A DNA stretch of 19,921 nucleotides from JAFGKM01 sp964408175. GTDB lineage: Bacteria; Ratteibacteria; UBA8468; B48-G9; JAFGKM01. Position 1 is the first letter of the stretch; each line of letters begins with the position of its first letter. Positions 7,657 through 14,850 of this stretch are shown one piece after another. The notes under the pieces were generated by a model. It ran no database searches and was not told the DNA's origin. It saw only the letters and a list, made by a program, of their open reading frames with translations. Position numbers and translations under genes: made by a program. Where the stretch lies: positions 1 to 19,921 of the forward strand of contig CAYOYL010000137.1 in assembly GCA_964408175.1 (NCBI GenBank), written 5' to 3'.

Positions 7657-7665
7657 TGGTATAAT
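7657..7665 (+). promoter_or_regulatory. Extended -10 element immediately upstream of mutS
   Basis: TGGTATAAT (TG, one base, then perfect TATAAT at 7660-7665) ends nine bases before the mutS ATG. No good -35 is present, which fits an extended -10 promoter. Transcription would begin about two or three bases before the start codon. No Shine-Dalgarno sequence precedes mutS, so a leaderless or nearly leaderless message is implied. Confidence 0.5.
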
Positions 7666-7674
7666 TATTACGTT

Positions 7675-10299
7675 ATGGAAAACTTCACGCCTATGCTGAA
7701 ACAGTATAATGAGATAAAAAATGCCCATCCGGGATACATACTTTTTTTCCGTCTGGGTGATTTTTACGAGATGTTTTACAACGATGCAAAGACCGCCTCT
7801 AAAATTCTGGGGCTTGTGCTGACAGCAAGGAGTGCTGGGAGTGCCGGGAAGGCACCAATGTGCGGCATTCCCTATCATTCTGCGGACTCTTACATTGCAA
7901 AACTAATCAAGGCAGGATATAAGGTTGCAATATGCGAGCAGATTGAAGACCCTGCGAAGGCAAAGGGGATAGTTAAAAGAGACGTTATACGTCTCATCAC
8001 CTCAGGGACATTCATAGACGAAAGTAACACTGACTCAAGGTATCTTATTTCTATATACCCTGACAAAAAAGGCGCGGGGGTTTCCTTTATTGACTACTCT
8101 GAGGGTGGTACCATATATACCAACCACTTTCAGGGTTTAGACAAGGTTGCAGAACTGATATCAAGGATACCTGTATACGAATGCATCTTCCCAACTGGCA
8201 AAAGGGAGGTAATTGATGAGTTCTTTAGGCAGCCGTTACTCAGGGCGAAAAAAATAGACTTCAGTGAATGCGAAGACTGGACATTTAACAACGAGATTGC
8301 AAAAAAAAGTTTGTGCGACCATTTCAAGACAACAAACCTTAAGGGTTTTGGAATAGAAGAAATGCCCCTGGCAGTCAGGAGTTCAGGAGGCCTTCTTGAG
8401 TATCTCAGACAGGTTAACAAAAAACCTCTTAACCACATCACAAAGATTTCTCTTTATGTGGATACAGACTACCTTTACATATCCCCTTTTGCTGTTTATG
8501 GCCTTGAGATAGACAGGCTTATTTCGGTTCTTGATTCCACCGTAACCCCGATGGGAAGAAGAATGCTGAAATACTGGATTTATCATCCCCTGCTTGACAT
8601 CTATGGGATAAAAAGGAGACAGGATGCTGTCCAGTTACTGCTCAGAAAGGACGACATGCATTCAGATATTCTGGAAGTTTTGAAAGATATTACCGACGTT
8701 GAAAAAGCCCTTTCAAAGATAAGTTTTAGTTACGGTAACGTGGTAAAAGAGATTCTCGCAATAATCAACCTGCTTGTTAAAATTCCTGACCTGCTTCTGC
8801 CCTTAAAAAAGATGGGGGACGACAATCCTTATCTTACATCCATAACGGATATTCCCGAACTCAGGGAATTCCTTTTAAAGACAGTGGAGACGGACATCCC
8901 TGTTACCGGATATGAAGGCAGATTTGTAAAGACAGGCTACAGAAAGGATATGGATGAGTTGCGGGACATCAAAGATAACGTGAAGGAATGGTTGAGGAAT
9001 ATGCAGAAGGAAGAGATTAAGAGAACAGGCATAAACTCACTTAAGATAGGTTATAACAGGGTTTTTGGATATTACATAGAAATAACGAAGTCAAACCTTT
9101 CCCTTGTCCCTGATAATTATATAAGGAAACAGACTCTTGTAAACGCAGAGAGGTTTATCACCCCGCAGATGAAAGAATTTGAAGATAAGATACTTACCGC
9201 TGAAGAAAAGATACTTGCGATAGAAAATGAAGTGATCGAGATTGTGCGGTCAGAAATTCTTAAGCATTCTGAGACAATACATTCAATTGCTTCTGCAGTG
9301 GCGGCACTGGACGTCCTTTCTTCTCTGGCGTCAGCCGCGACTGGGAATGATTATGTCAGACCTGAAGTTGACGAAGGCTTTGAAATAATGATTAAAAATG
9401 GAAGGCACCCTGTTGTTGAAAAGACGATTGAAGAGTTTTTTGTCCCGAATGATACCCTGCTGAATGACAAAGACGACCACTTTTTGATTATAACAGGTCC
9501 GAATATGTCAGGTAAATCAACCTATATAAGACAGTCTGCACTACTTGTAATAATGGCTCAGACAGGCAGTTTTGTACCTGCAGATACGGCTAAAATCGGG
9601 CTCGTAGACAAGGTCTTTACACGCATAGGTGCCCATGATGAAATAAGCAGGGGGCAGAGTACCTTTATGGTGGAGATGACAGAAACAGCCGGTATTATCA
9701 ATAATCTTTCTAAAAGGAGTCTGGTGGTCCTTGATGAAATTGGCAGGGGAACAAGCACCTATGACGGTTTTTCTCTTGCATGGGCAGTTGCTGAATACCT
9801 TGTTAGACTGAATGTCCGAACACTTTTTGCTACACACTTTCATGAACTTACAGGACTTGCAGAAAACAATAAGGGTGTAAAGAACTACAACGTTGCCGTC
9901 AGCGAGAATCGGTCAGGTTCTACCCAGACGAACGGAAAAGAGGTAGTTTTTCTGCACAAGATTATGCCCGGAGGCACAGACGAGAGTTACGGTATCTATG
10001 TTGCTCAAATTGCCGGCATTCCAGCCGAGATTATAAAAAGGGCTGATGAGGTTCTTTCCAGACTTGAACTTCAGGGAACCCTGCAGAAACATATCATAGG
10101 AGAGATGCATAATAATGCCCCCTCCCTTTTTGGAGAACAGGAAAAATCGCCCTATAAAGAGATGAAAAAAGAGATAGAGGTTCTTAAGAAGATTAAGGAA
10201 GAGGTCACAGCCATTGACGTTGAGAACACAACGCCTGTTGAGGTGAGCGTAAAATTGAAGAAAATACAGAGGGGAATAGAAGAAAATGGGCAGGGTTAG
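7675..10299 (+). CDS. mutS: DNA mismatch repair ATPase MutS
   Basis: An 874-residue MutS1, close to the usual length (E. coli 853). It binds mispaired or unpaired bases and recruits MutL. The mismatch-reading F-Y-E (residues 30-32, in G-D-F-Y-E-M-F) and P-M-C-G-I-P-Y-H identify the N-terminal domain. The Walker A loop G-P-N-M-S-G-K-S-T is at 608-616, and Walker B L-D-E-I-G-R-G-T-S-T-Y-D-G begins near 686. A-T-H-F-H-E-L follows, and the C-terminal tail has the family's T-P-V-E segment. The start is the first possible ATG and matches the family N-terminus (T-P-M-L-x-Q-Y). It has no ribosome binding site, only a -10-like element. It overlaps mutL by 14 bases, so MutS and MutL are co-transcribed and probably translationally coupled. 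Confidence 0.98.
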   Translation: MENFTPMLKQYNEIKNAHPGYILFFRLGDFYEMFYNDAKTASKILGLVLTARSAGSAGKAPMCGIPYHSADSYIAKLIKAGYKVAICEQIEDPAKAKGIVKRDVIRLITSGTFIDESNTDSRYLISIYPDKKGAGVSFIDYSEGGTIYTNHFQGLDKVAELISRIPVYECIFPTGKREVIDEFFRQPLLRAKKIDFSECEDWTFNNEIAKKSLCDHFKTTNLKGFGIEEMPLAVRSSGGLLEYLRQVNKKPLNHITKISLYVDTDYLYISPFAVYGLEIDRLISVLDSTVTPMGRRMLKYWIYHPLLDIYGIKRRQDAVQLLLRKDDMHSDILEVLKDITDVEKALSKISFSYGNVVKEILAIINLLVKIPDLLLPLKKMGDDNPYLTSITDIPELREFLLKTVETDIPVTGYEGRFVKTGYRKDMDELRDIKDNVKEWLRNMQKEEIKRTGINSLKIGYNRVFGYYIEITKSNLSLVPDNYIRKQTLVNAERFITPQMKEFEDKILTAEEKILAIENEVIEIVRSEILKHSETIHSIASAVAALDVLSSLASAATGNDYVRPEVDEGFEIMIKNGRHPVVEKTIEEFFVPNDTLLNDKDDHFLIITGPNMSGKSTYIRQSALLVIMAQTGSFVPADTAKIGLVDKVFTRIGAHDEISRGQSTFMVEMTETAGIINNLSKRSLVVLDEIGRGTSTYDGFSLAWAVAEYLVRLNVRTLFATHFHELTGLAENNKGVKNYNVAVSENRSGSTQTNGKEVVFLHKIMPGGTDESYGIYVAQIAGIPAEIIKRADEVLSRLELQGTLQKHIIGEMHNNAPSLFGEQEKSPYKEMKKEIEVLKKIKEEVTAIDVENTTPVEVSVKLKKIQRGIEENGQG

Positions 10300-12001
10300 A
10301 TTTTTATCACAGGATGTAGTGAACAAAATAGCTGCAGGGGAGGTAGTGGAAAGACCTGCTTCTGTGGTGAAAGAGATTGTTGAAAACTCTCTTGATGCCG
10401 GAGCGGAAAATATTTACATTGAGGTGCACGGTGCAGGCAAAAAACTCATTTCCGTCAGAGACGACGGATACGGTATTGACCAGGATGATGTTGAAAAACT
10501 CTTTCAGAGACACGCCACAAGTAAACTCGAAACCGCTGATGACCTTTACAGGATACAGTCACTGGGATTCAGGGGAGAAGCACTGTACAGCATAGGAGCG
10601 GTTGCCGACGTAATCTTAAAGAGTAGATTCAGGGGAGGAGAAAACGGTGGTAAGGAGATTCACATAAGAGGAGGGGAAAATCTGGGTCTTAAGGCTGTCA
10701 GCCATTCTTACGGGACAACAGTGGAGGTAAGAGAATTGTTTTTCAATACACCTGCGAGAAGAAAGTTTTTAAAGTCCGACGCCACCGAATTCAGGCGTAT
10801 TATCAATGTGCTTATACCATACACCCTGCTGTTTTATAACAGGAGATTTTCGCTTGTTCATAACGGCAGGGACGTCTTCACCTTTAACCCTGCTACAGGA
10901 TATATCTCAAGGTTTTGTGAGGCAATCAACGTTGATAAAAAACACCTCATTTCCGGTGAAAAGGACATTAAAGAAAGAGGCTTTTCTTTCAGCGTCATTC
11001 TTGGGGACATAAACCTTAAAAGGCCTGTCAGAGACAAACAGTACGTTTTTATAAACAGCAGACCCGTTTACAGCCAGGGTATTTCTTATTCAGTCAACCA
11101 GATTTACAGAGCAATCTTCCCCAGGGATGTCTATCCTGTATTTGCAGTATATCTGAACCTGCCCCCTGAAGAGGTTGATGCAAACATACATCCTTCTAAA
11201 AGGGAGGTCAAACTGAGAGACGAATCTTACGTTTCTTCTGCACTCGGGAATTTCTGTCGGGAGATTCTTCTCAGCAGGGGGGACATCACGGCGGTAAGAA
11301 GGGAGAGTGTTTATTTTGACAGAAGCATACCTTTACACTTTCCACAAAACAAACCCTCTATAGGTGACAGTAAAGAAATAGAATCACTTTTCAGCAAACC
11401 TCTATTGTCTGAACAACCCGTGGCTGAAAGACAGGAATCTATAAGGTCTAAACTGAAAGAGGCATCCTATATAGGCAGTTACAGAAGCAAGTATCTCTTT
11501 TTTGAATCAGGGGATTCACTTATCGCTATGGACCAGCATGCGGCCCACGAGAGAATAAACTATGAACTCCTGAAAAAACAGTTTGAGACGGGAGAAATAA
11601 ATATACAGAGACTACTCACGCCTCTGCTTATAAAACTTTCCCCGGAAGAGATTTCGGTCTGGGAAGAAGGTTCCGAAATAATGGAAGAGATAGGATTTTT
11701 AACTACAAGGTGGGACACCGATTCTATTGCTCTTCACGGCTTCCCTCAGATGATAAAGAACCCGGAAACATCCGTCAGGAACATTCTTTCAGAAAAACAC
11801 ATTGCGAAATTTGATAAGGATAACCTTGCAAGAAAGGCATGCAAATCTTCTATAGTTGCTGGTGAGAGGATTAAACCAGACGAGGCTATGTACATAAAAG
11901 AACAACTCTTGAAGTGTGAGGTACCGTTTGTCTGTCCGCACGGCCGTCCAACCGTTATAGAATTCTCAGAGTCCTTTTTTGACCGCCAGTTCCTTCGTTA
12001 G
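10286..12001 (+). CDS. mutL: DNA mismatch repair protein MutL (endonuclease type)
   Basis: A 571-residue MutL. The GHKL ATPase motifs are E-N-S-L-D-A-G (33-39), D-D-G-Y-G-I (59-64) and G-F-R-G-E-A-L (94-100). The C-terminal domain has D-Q-H-A-A-H-E-R-I-N-Y-E at 416-427, matching the D-Q-H-A-x2-E-x4-E metal-dependent nicking motif, plus A-C-K-S-S and C-P-H-G-R-P-T (550-556), which complete the site. The protein therefore nicks DNA itself, as in bacteria without MutH, and mismatch repair here is methyl-independent. The linker between domains (about residues 330-395) is short, consistent with the modest total length. The ATG lies inside the mutS 3' end, behind a purine-rich GAGGGGAA. Downstream is the structured 308-base spacer. 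Confidence 0.98.
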   Translation: MGRVRFLSQDVVNKIAAGEVVERPASVVKEIVENSLDAGAENIYIEVHGAGKKLISVRDDGYGIDQDDVEKLFQRHATSKLETADDLYRIQSLGFRGEALYSIGAVADVILKSRFRGGENGGKEIHIRGGENLGLKAVSHSYGTTVEVRELFFNTPARRKFLKSDATEFRRIINVLIPYTLLFYNRRFSLVHNGRDVFTFNPATGYISRFCEAINVDKKHLISGEKDIKERGFSFSVILGDINLKRPVRDKQYVFINSRPVYSQGISYSVNQIYRAIFPRDVYPVFAVYLNLPPEEVDANIHPSKREVKLRDESYVSSALGNFCREILLSRGDITAVRRESVYFDRSIPLHFPQNKPSIGDSKEIESLFSKPLLSEQPVAERQESIRSKLKEASYIGSYRSKYLFFESGDSLIAMDQHAAHERINYELLKKQFETGEINIQRLLTPLLIKLSPEEISVWEEGSEIMEEIGFLTTRWDTDSIALHGFPQMIKNPETSVRNILSEKHIAKFDKDNLARKACKSSIVAGERIKPDEAMYIKEQLLKCEVPFVCPHGRPTVIEFSESFFDRQFLR

Positions 12002-12194
12002 TGTGCTGTTTCTAACGGATCTTTACATTTGAAAACGAAGCCCAGCACACTGAGGGAGAGTGAGGGCTGCCGGTGCGATGAGTAAAGAGCACTGTATGGC
12101 AGGCTCTCCGAGTTGGTGAGGAGAGTGACCGAAGCGTAGTATGCAAGAAATGCTCCCTCACGTCTGGGGGAGAACAGGAACGGTTTCTGTGACG

Positions 12195-12221
12195 TTAGGA
12201 GGGGGCTTGCCCCCTGCCTAA
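12195..12221. repeat. GC-rich bulged hairpin in the mutL-murD spacer
   Basis: TTAGG (12195-12199) pairs with CCTAA (12217-12221), and AGGGGG (12200-12205) pairs with CCCCCT (12210-12215), around a CTTG loop with a single bulged G at 12216. This gives 11 base pairs. No T-tract follows on the + strand (AAGTGTCG), so it is not a standard intrinsic terminator. It could be a repeat of the REP type or part of a larger folded RNA. Confidence 0.6.
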
Positions 12222-12281
12222 AAGTGTCGTGTAGCGAAAACACAGCAAAAGTAAAGAAATTTATGAGACACGACATTAGGT

Positions 12282-12300
12282 ACGGAGGTCGGACCTCCGT
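12282..12300. repeat. Third copy of the SD/anti-SD palindrome, before murD
   Basis: ACGGAGGTCGGACCTCCGT is identical to the copy at 3785-3803 and is flanked by T and A like the copy at 3809-3827. It ends nine bases before the murD ATG, directly against AAGGAAG (12301-12307). The stem would sit at the ribosome entry site of the murD message. Confidence 0.93.
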
Positions 12301-12309
12301 AAGGAAGAG

Positions 12310-13674
12310 ATGGAGATAAATAACAGAAAAATCGTGGTCATAGGACTGGGTCAAACAGGCTTTGACACCGCCGTTTTCCTTTCAAAAAGAGGAGCTGACG
12401 TCTTTATTACAGAAACCGCCGTAAGCGAAAGCATCAACAGAAACAGTTCTCTCCTGAAAGACAGAAACATAAAAACAGAGGTTGGGGGACACACTGAAAA
12501 ATTTCTTAAAGGAGCGGATATGCTTGTCGTCAGCCCGGGCATTCCTGATACATCCCTGCCGGTACAATATGCACTTACAAAAAAAATTCCGCTCATCAGT
12601 GAAATTGAACTGGCCTTCTCCTTTTCTGAGAGCAAAAAAATTATCGCAATTACCGGCACCAACGGGAAAACGACAACCACCTCTCTGACGGGCAGTCTCT
12701 TTGAAAACGCTGGGCTTCCCTATATTACATGCGGCAACATAGGCAATACTTTCATAGGCGAGATTGACAGAATTCACAATAACACATGGGTAATTCTGGA
12801 AGTCAGCAGTTTTCAGATGGAAAAAACGCTGACATTCAAGCCTTTCCTCGGATGTCTCCTGAACATTGCAGAGGACCATTTTGACAGGCACCCTTCAATG
12901 GATGAATACATACGGGCTAAAAAACGCCTTTTCATCAATCAAGGGGAAAAAGACCTTGCCGTTTTGAACTATGATGATGCTTACTGCCGGAATATTGCCG
13001 GAACGCTCAAATCCAAAAAGTTTTTTTTCAGCCATAATGAGCTCACAGAAAGAGGCACCTACATAAAAAGTGGAAGAATCTTCTCCACCCTCAAAGGGAT
13101 GAAAGAAGAGGTAGCCGAAATATATGGAACAAAACTCTGGGGCAAGGGAAATGAAGAAAACATTATGGCATCAGTAACAATAGGAATGCTCTGCGGAATA
13201 ACAGAGAAAAACGTTATAAGAAAAACCTTGTCTGATTTCACCCCCCTGCACCACCGCCTTGAAAAGGTCGGTACAGTGAAAAAAGTCACTTTTATCAATG
13301 ATTCAAAATCCACAAATACCCATTCTGTAATAAACGCCCTTGAGAGTTTTAAAAGAAACAACAATATCATACTGATTATGGGAGGAAAAGATAAGGGTAT
13401 ATCTTTTTCCGGCATCATTCCTTATTTGAAAAACAGGGTGAAAATGATGATTTTTCTCGGTGAGACAAAAAAACGACTTGAAGAAGAGTTTAAAAACACA
13501 GGGACGCCTTATAAAACAGCCCAGACACTGAAAGATGCTGTAAGAATAAGCGCGGAAAATTCAAAGGGCGGAGACATAGTTCTGTTTTCTCCCGGATGTT
13601 CTTCGTTTGATATGTTTACAAACTACAAGGAGAGAGGAGATGTTTTCAAGAAAGAGGTACAGTCTTTATTTTAG
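12310..13674 (+). CDS. murD: UDP-N-acetylmuramoylalanine--D-glutamate ligase MurD
   Basis: A 454-residue Mur ligase that adds D-glutamate to UDP-MurNAc-L-Ala in cytoplasmic peptidoglycan precursor synthesis. The N-terminal domain opens I-V-V-I-G-L-G-Q-T-G for UDP-substrate binding. The ATP loop G-T-N-G-K-T-T is at 116-122, followed by E-V-S-S-F-Q at 164-169, N-I-A-E-D-H-F-D-R-H, and D-S-K-S-T-N from 331 at the start of the C-terminal domain. V-S-S-F-Q and D-S-K-S-T-N distinguish MurD from MurC, MurE and MurF. AAGGA at 12301-12305 is rather close to the ATG (four bases), and the palindrome sits immediately upstream, which may affect initiation. It overlaps ftsW by 35 bases, the usual dcw gene order, but the other dcw genes are not adjacent. 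Confidence 0.97.
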   Translation: MEINNRKIVVIGLGQTGFDTAVFLSKRGADVFITETAVSESINRNSSLLKDRNIKTEVGGHTEKFLKGADMLVVSPGIPDTSLPVQYALTKKIPLISEIELAFSFSESKKIIAITGTNGKTTTTSLTGSLFENAGLPYITCGNIGNTFIGEIDRIHNNTWVILEVSSFQMEKTLTFKPFLGCLLNIAEDHFDRHPSMDEYIRAKKRLFINQGEKDLAVLNYDDAYCRNIAGTLKSKKFFFSHNELTERGTYIKSGRIFSTLKGMKEEVAEIYGTKLWGKGNEENIMASVTIGMLCGITEKNVIRKTLSDFTPLHHRLEKVGTVKKVTFINDSKSTNTHSVINALESFKRNNNIILIMGGKDKGISFSGIIPYLKNRVKMMIFLGETKKRLEEEFKNTGTPYKTAQTLKDAVRISAENSKGGDIVLFSPGCSSFDMFTNYKERGDVFKKEVQSLF

Positions 13675-14758
13675 GGTATGGCTCCCAGGAATCGCACTTA
13701 TCATACTGGGCAGTGTTTTTGTCCTAAGTTCCAGTTCAATTTATGGAATCGCAAGAACAGGTGACCCTGCCTACTACTTTGAAAAACACCTGCTCTGGCT
13801 TTTAGTCGGCGGAATTGGAGTATATCTGCTTAATAAAATGGATATAAAAAATCTTGAAAAATATAGTCCCTTTTTATTTGCCTTCTCTCTGGTAATACTT
13901 CCCCTGCCCATGGCTTTCGGCAGCCTCAGATGGATAGAGATAGGACCTTTAAGTTTTCAGCCCTCTGAACTGATAAAGTTCACCTTTATTGTATATCTCG
14001 CGGACTATCTGCGAAGAAAAAAAACAGAGATTCAGAAGGTCAAAACGCTCATTGTCCCCCTATTCTTTTTGGCAACTATCACAGGTATTTTACAAATGCA
14101 GAAAGACATAGGAACATTCGTGGTTATCTTCTTCACGTTTCTTCTATTGATGTTTCTTGCCGGAGCAAAAGTTAAACACTTAGGAGTATTTACCCTTGCA
14201 GGCATTCTGCTTTTCGGCGGGATGATTATAATGTTCCCTTACAGAATCCAAAGGATAAAAACCTACATAAACCCTTCGGCAGATGCACAGGGTACAGGTT
14301 ATCAAACAATACAATCTATCATCACGATGAGTTCAGGTGGAATCTGGGGTAAGGGACTGGGGTCTGGAGATAGAAAATTAAAATTCCTGCCGGAAGCGCA
14401 TAAGGATTATATATACGCAGTAGTGGGCGAGGAGATGGGTTTTCTGGGGACAACTTTCGTACTTATCCTTTTTGCAATTATAGTATTTTCCTGTTTTACG
14501 ATTTCAAGTTTGACACAGGACAACTACATGAAATTTCTTACTGCAGGGATAGGCGGACTTTTCGGACTTCAGTTTCTTCTCCATTCCAGCGTTGTCTTGA
14601 ACATAGTGCCATCTAAAGGTACCACCCTGCCATTCTTCAGCGTGGGCGGTTCTTCGTTTCTCATCAACGTTCTTGCGCTTGGTGTCCTTCTCAATATCAC
14701 AAGAAGAGTATGTTTTGAAGAACTTCAGGATGACTTCGGGGACGTGATAAAAATCTGA
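13640..14758 (+). CDS. ftsW: SEDS-family peptidoglycan glycosyltransferase FtsW
   Basis: A polytopic membrane protein of about 372 residues with roughly ten hydrophobic segments (from W-L-P-G-I-A-L near the N-terminus to L-P-F-F-S-V-G-G-S-S near the C-terminus). Family signatures are L-R-W-I-E-I-G-P-L-S-F-Q-P-S-E, G-G-I-W-G-K-G-L-G-S-G and E-A-H-K-D-Y-I-Y-A-V-V-G-E-E-M-G, whose Asp (about residue 256) corresponds to the catalytic SEDS aspartate. It polymerises lipid II at the division site. Context (directly after murD) favours FtsW over RodA. ATG 13640 has AAGGAG seven bases upstream (13627-13632) and is preferred to an ATG at 13607 that would deepen the overlap without a ribosome site. It ends in TGA, with no strong terminator after it. 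Confidence 0.92.
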   Translation: MFSRKRYSLYFRVWLPGIALIILGSVFVLSSSSIYGIARTGDPAYYFEKHLLWLLVGGIGVYLLNKMDIKNLEKYSPFLFAFSLVILPLPMAFGSLRWIEIGPLSFQPSELIKFTFIVYLADYLRRKKTEIQKVKTLIVPLFFLATITGILQMQKDIGTFVVIFFTFLLLMFLAGAKVKHLGVFTLAGILLFGGMIIMFPYRIQRIKTYINPSADAQGTGYQTIQSIITMSSGGIWGKGLGSGDRKLKFLPEAHKDYIYAVVGEEMGFLGTTFVLILFAIIVFSCFTISSLTQDNYMKFLTAGIGGLFGLQFLLHSSVVLNIVPSKGTTLPFFSVGGSSFLINVLALGVLLNITRRVCFEELQDDFGDVIKI

Positions 14759-14761
14759 TTT

Positions 14762-14790
14762 TTGACGGGCATCCCTTTTAATGTTATCAT
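14762..14790 (+). promoter_or_regulatory. Sigma70-like promoter for the PEP carboxykinase gene
   Basis: TTGACG (14762-14767), a 17-base spacer and TATCAT (14785-14790) lie in the 92-base gap after ftsW. The predicted start near 14797 gives a leader of about 54 bases. Each hexamer differs from consensus by one base and the spacing is ideal. Confidence 0.68.
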
Positions 14791-14837
14791 AGTACGCAAA
14801 CCTTTTTACCGTTCACTCTGTTATCTCTCAATGATAC

Positions 14838-14844
14838 AGGAGGT
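14838..14844 (+). promoter_or_regulatory. Strong Shine-Dalgarno of the PEP carboxykinase gene
   Basis: AGGAGGT lies six bases before the ATG at 14851. It is the most complete ribosome binding site of any gene in the window, in contrast with mnmG, mutS and the mannosidase gene, which have none. It fixes the start and suggests strong translation. Confidence 0.85.
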
Positions 14845-14850
14845 CTATTA

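Larger units (their letters stand above)
12002..12309. other. Gene-free spacer rich in inverted repeats (mutL-murD)
   Basis: No convincing gene is present. The stretch looks richer in G+C than its neighbours and holds several inverted repeats. AGTGTGCTG (12000-12008) pairs with CAGCACACT (12043-12051). TGAGGGAG (12051-12058) pairs with CTCCCTCA (12153-12160), enclosing a bulged stem of 12062-12071 with 12098-12108. CTCTCC (12104-12109) can instead pair with GGAGAG (12120-12125). A GC-rich bulged hairpin is at 12195-12221. TGTCGTGT (12225-12232) pairs with ACACGACA (12268-12275). The 19-base palindrome closes the region. It could be a structured RNA, a non-autonomous mobile element or a decayed insertion. 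No transposase remnant or clear terminal repeat with target duplication was seen. Confidence 0.55.

Noticed and set aside
12195..12232. GC-rich hairpin in the spacer as the mutL terminator.
   Set aside because: No T-tract follows on the + strand; the next bases are AAGTGTCG.
11998..12354. 118-codon minus-strand frame across the mutL-murD spacer.
   Set aside because: It has low-complexity, serine-rich content, no recognisable domain, overlaps murD, and its openness is partly due to stop-free inverted repeats. More likely a by-product of structured DNA.
13607..13639. ATG at 13607 as the ftsW start.
   Set aside because: ATG 13640 has AAGGAG seven bases upstream; the earlier ATG only adds eleven residues unlike an FtsW N-terminus.
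14750..14762. AAAATC-T-GATTTT inverted repeat at the ftsW stop as a terminator.
   Set aside because: One-base centre and almost all A-T pairs; cannot form a stable hairpin.
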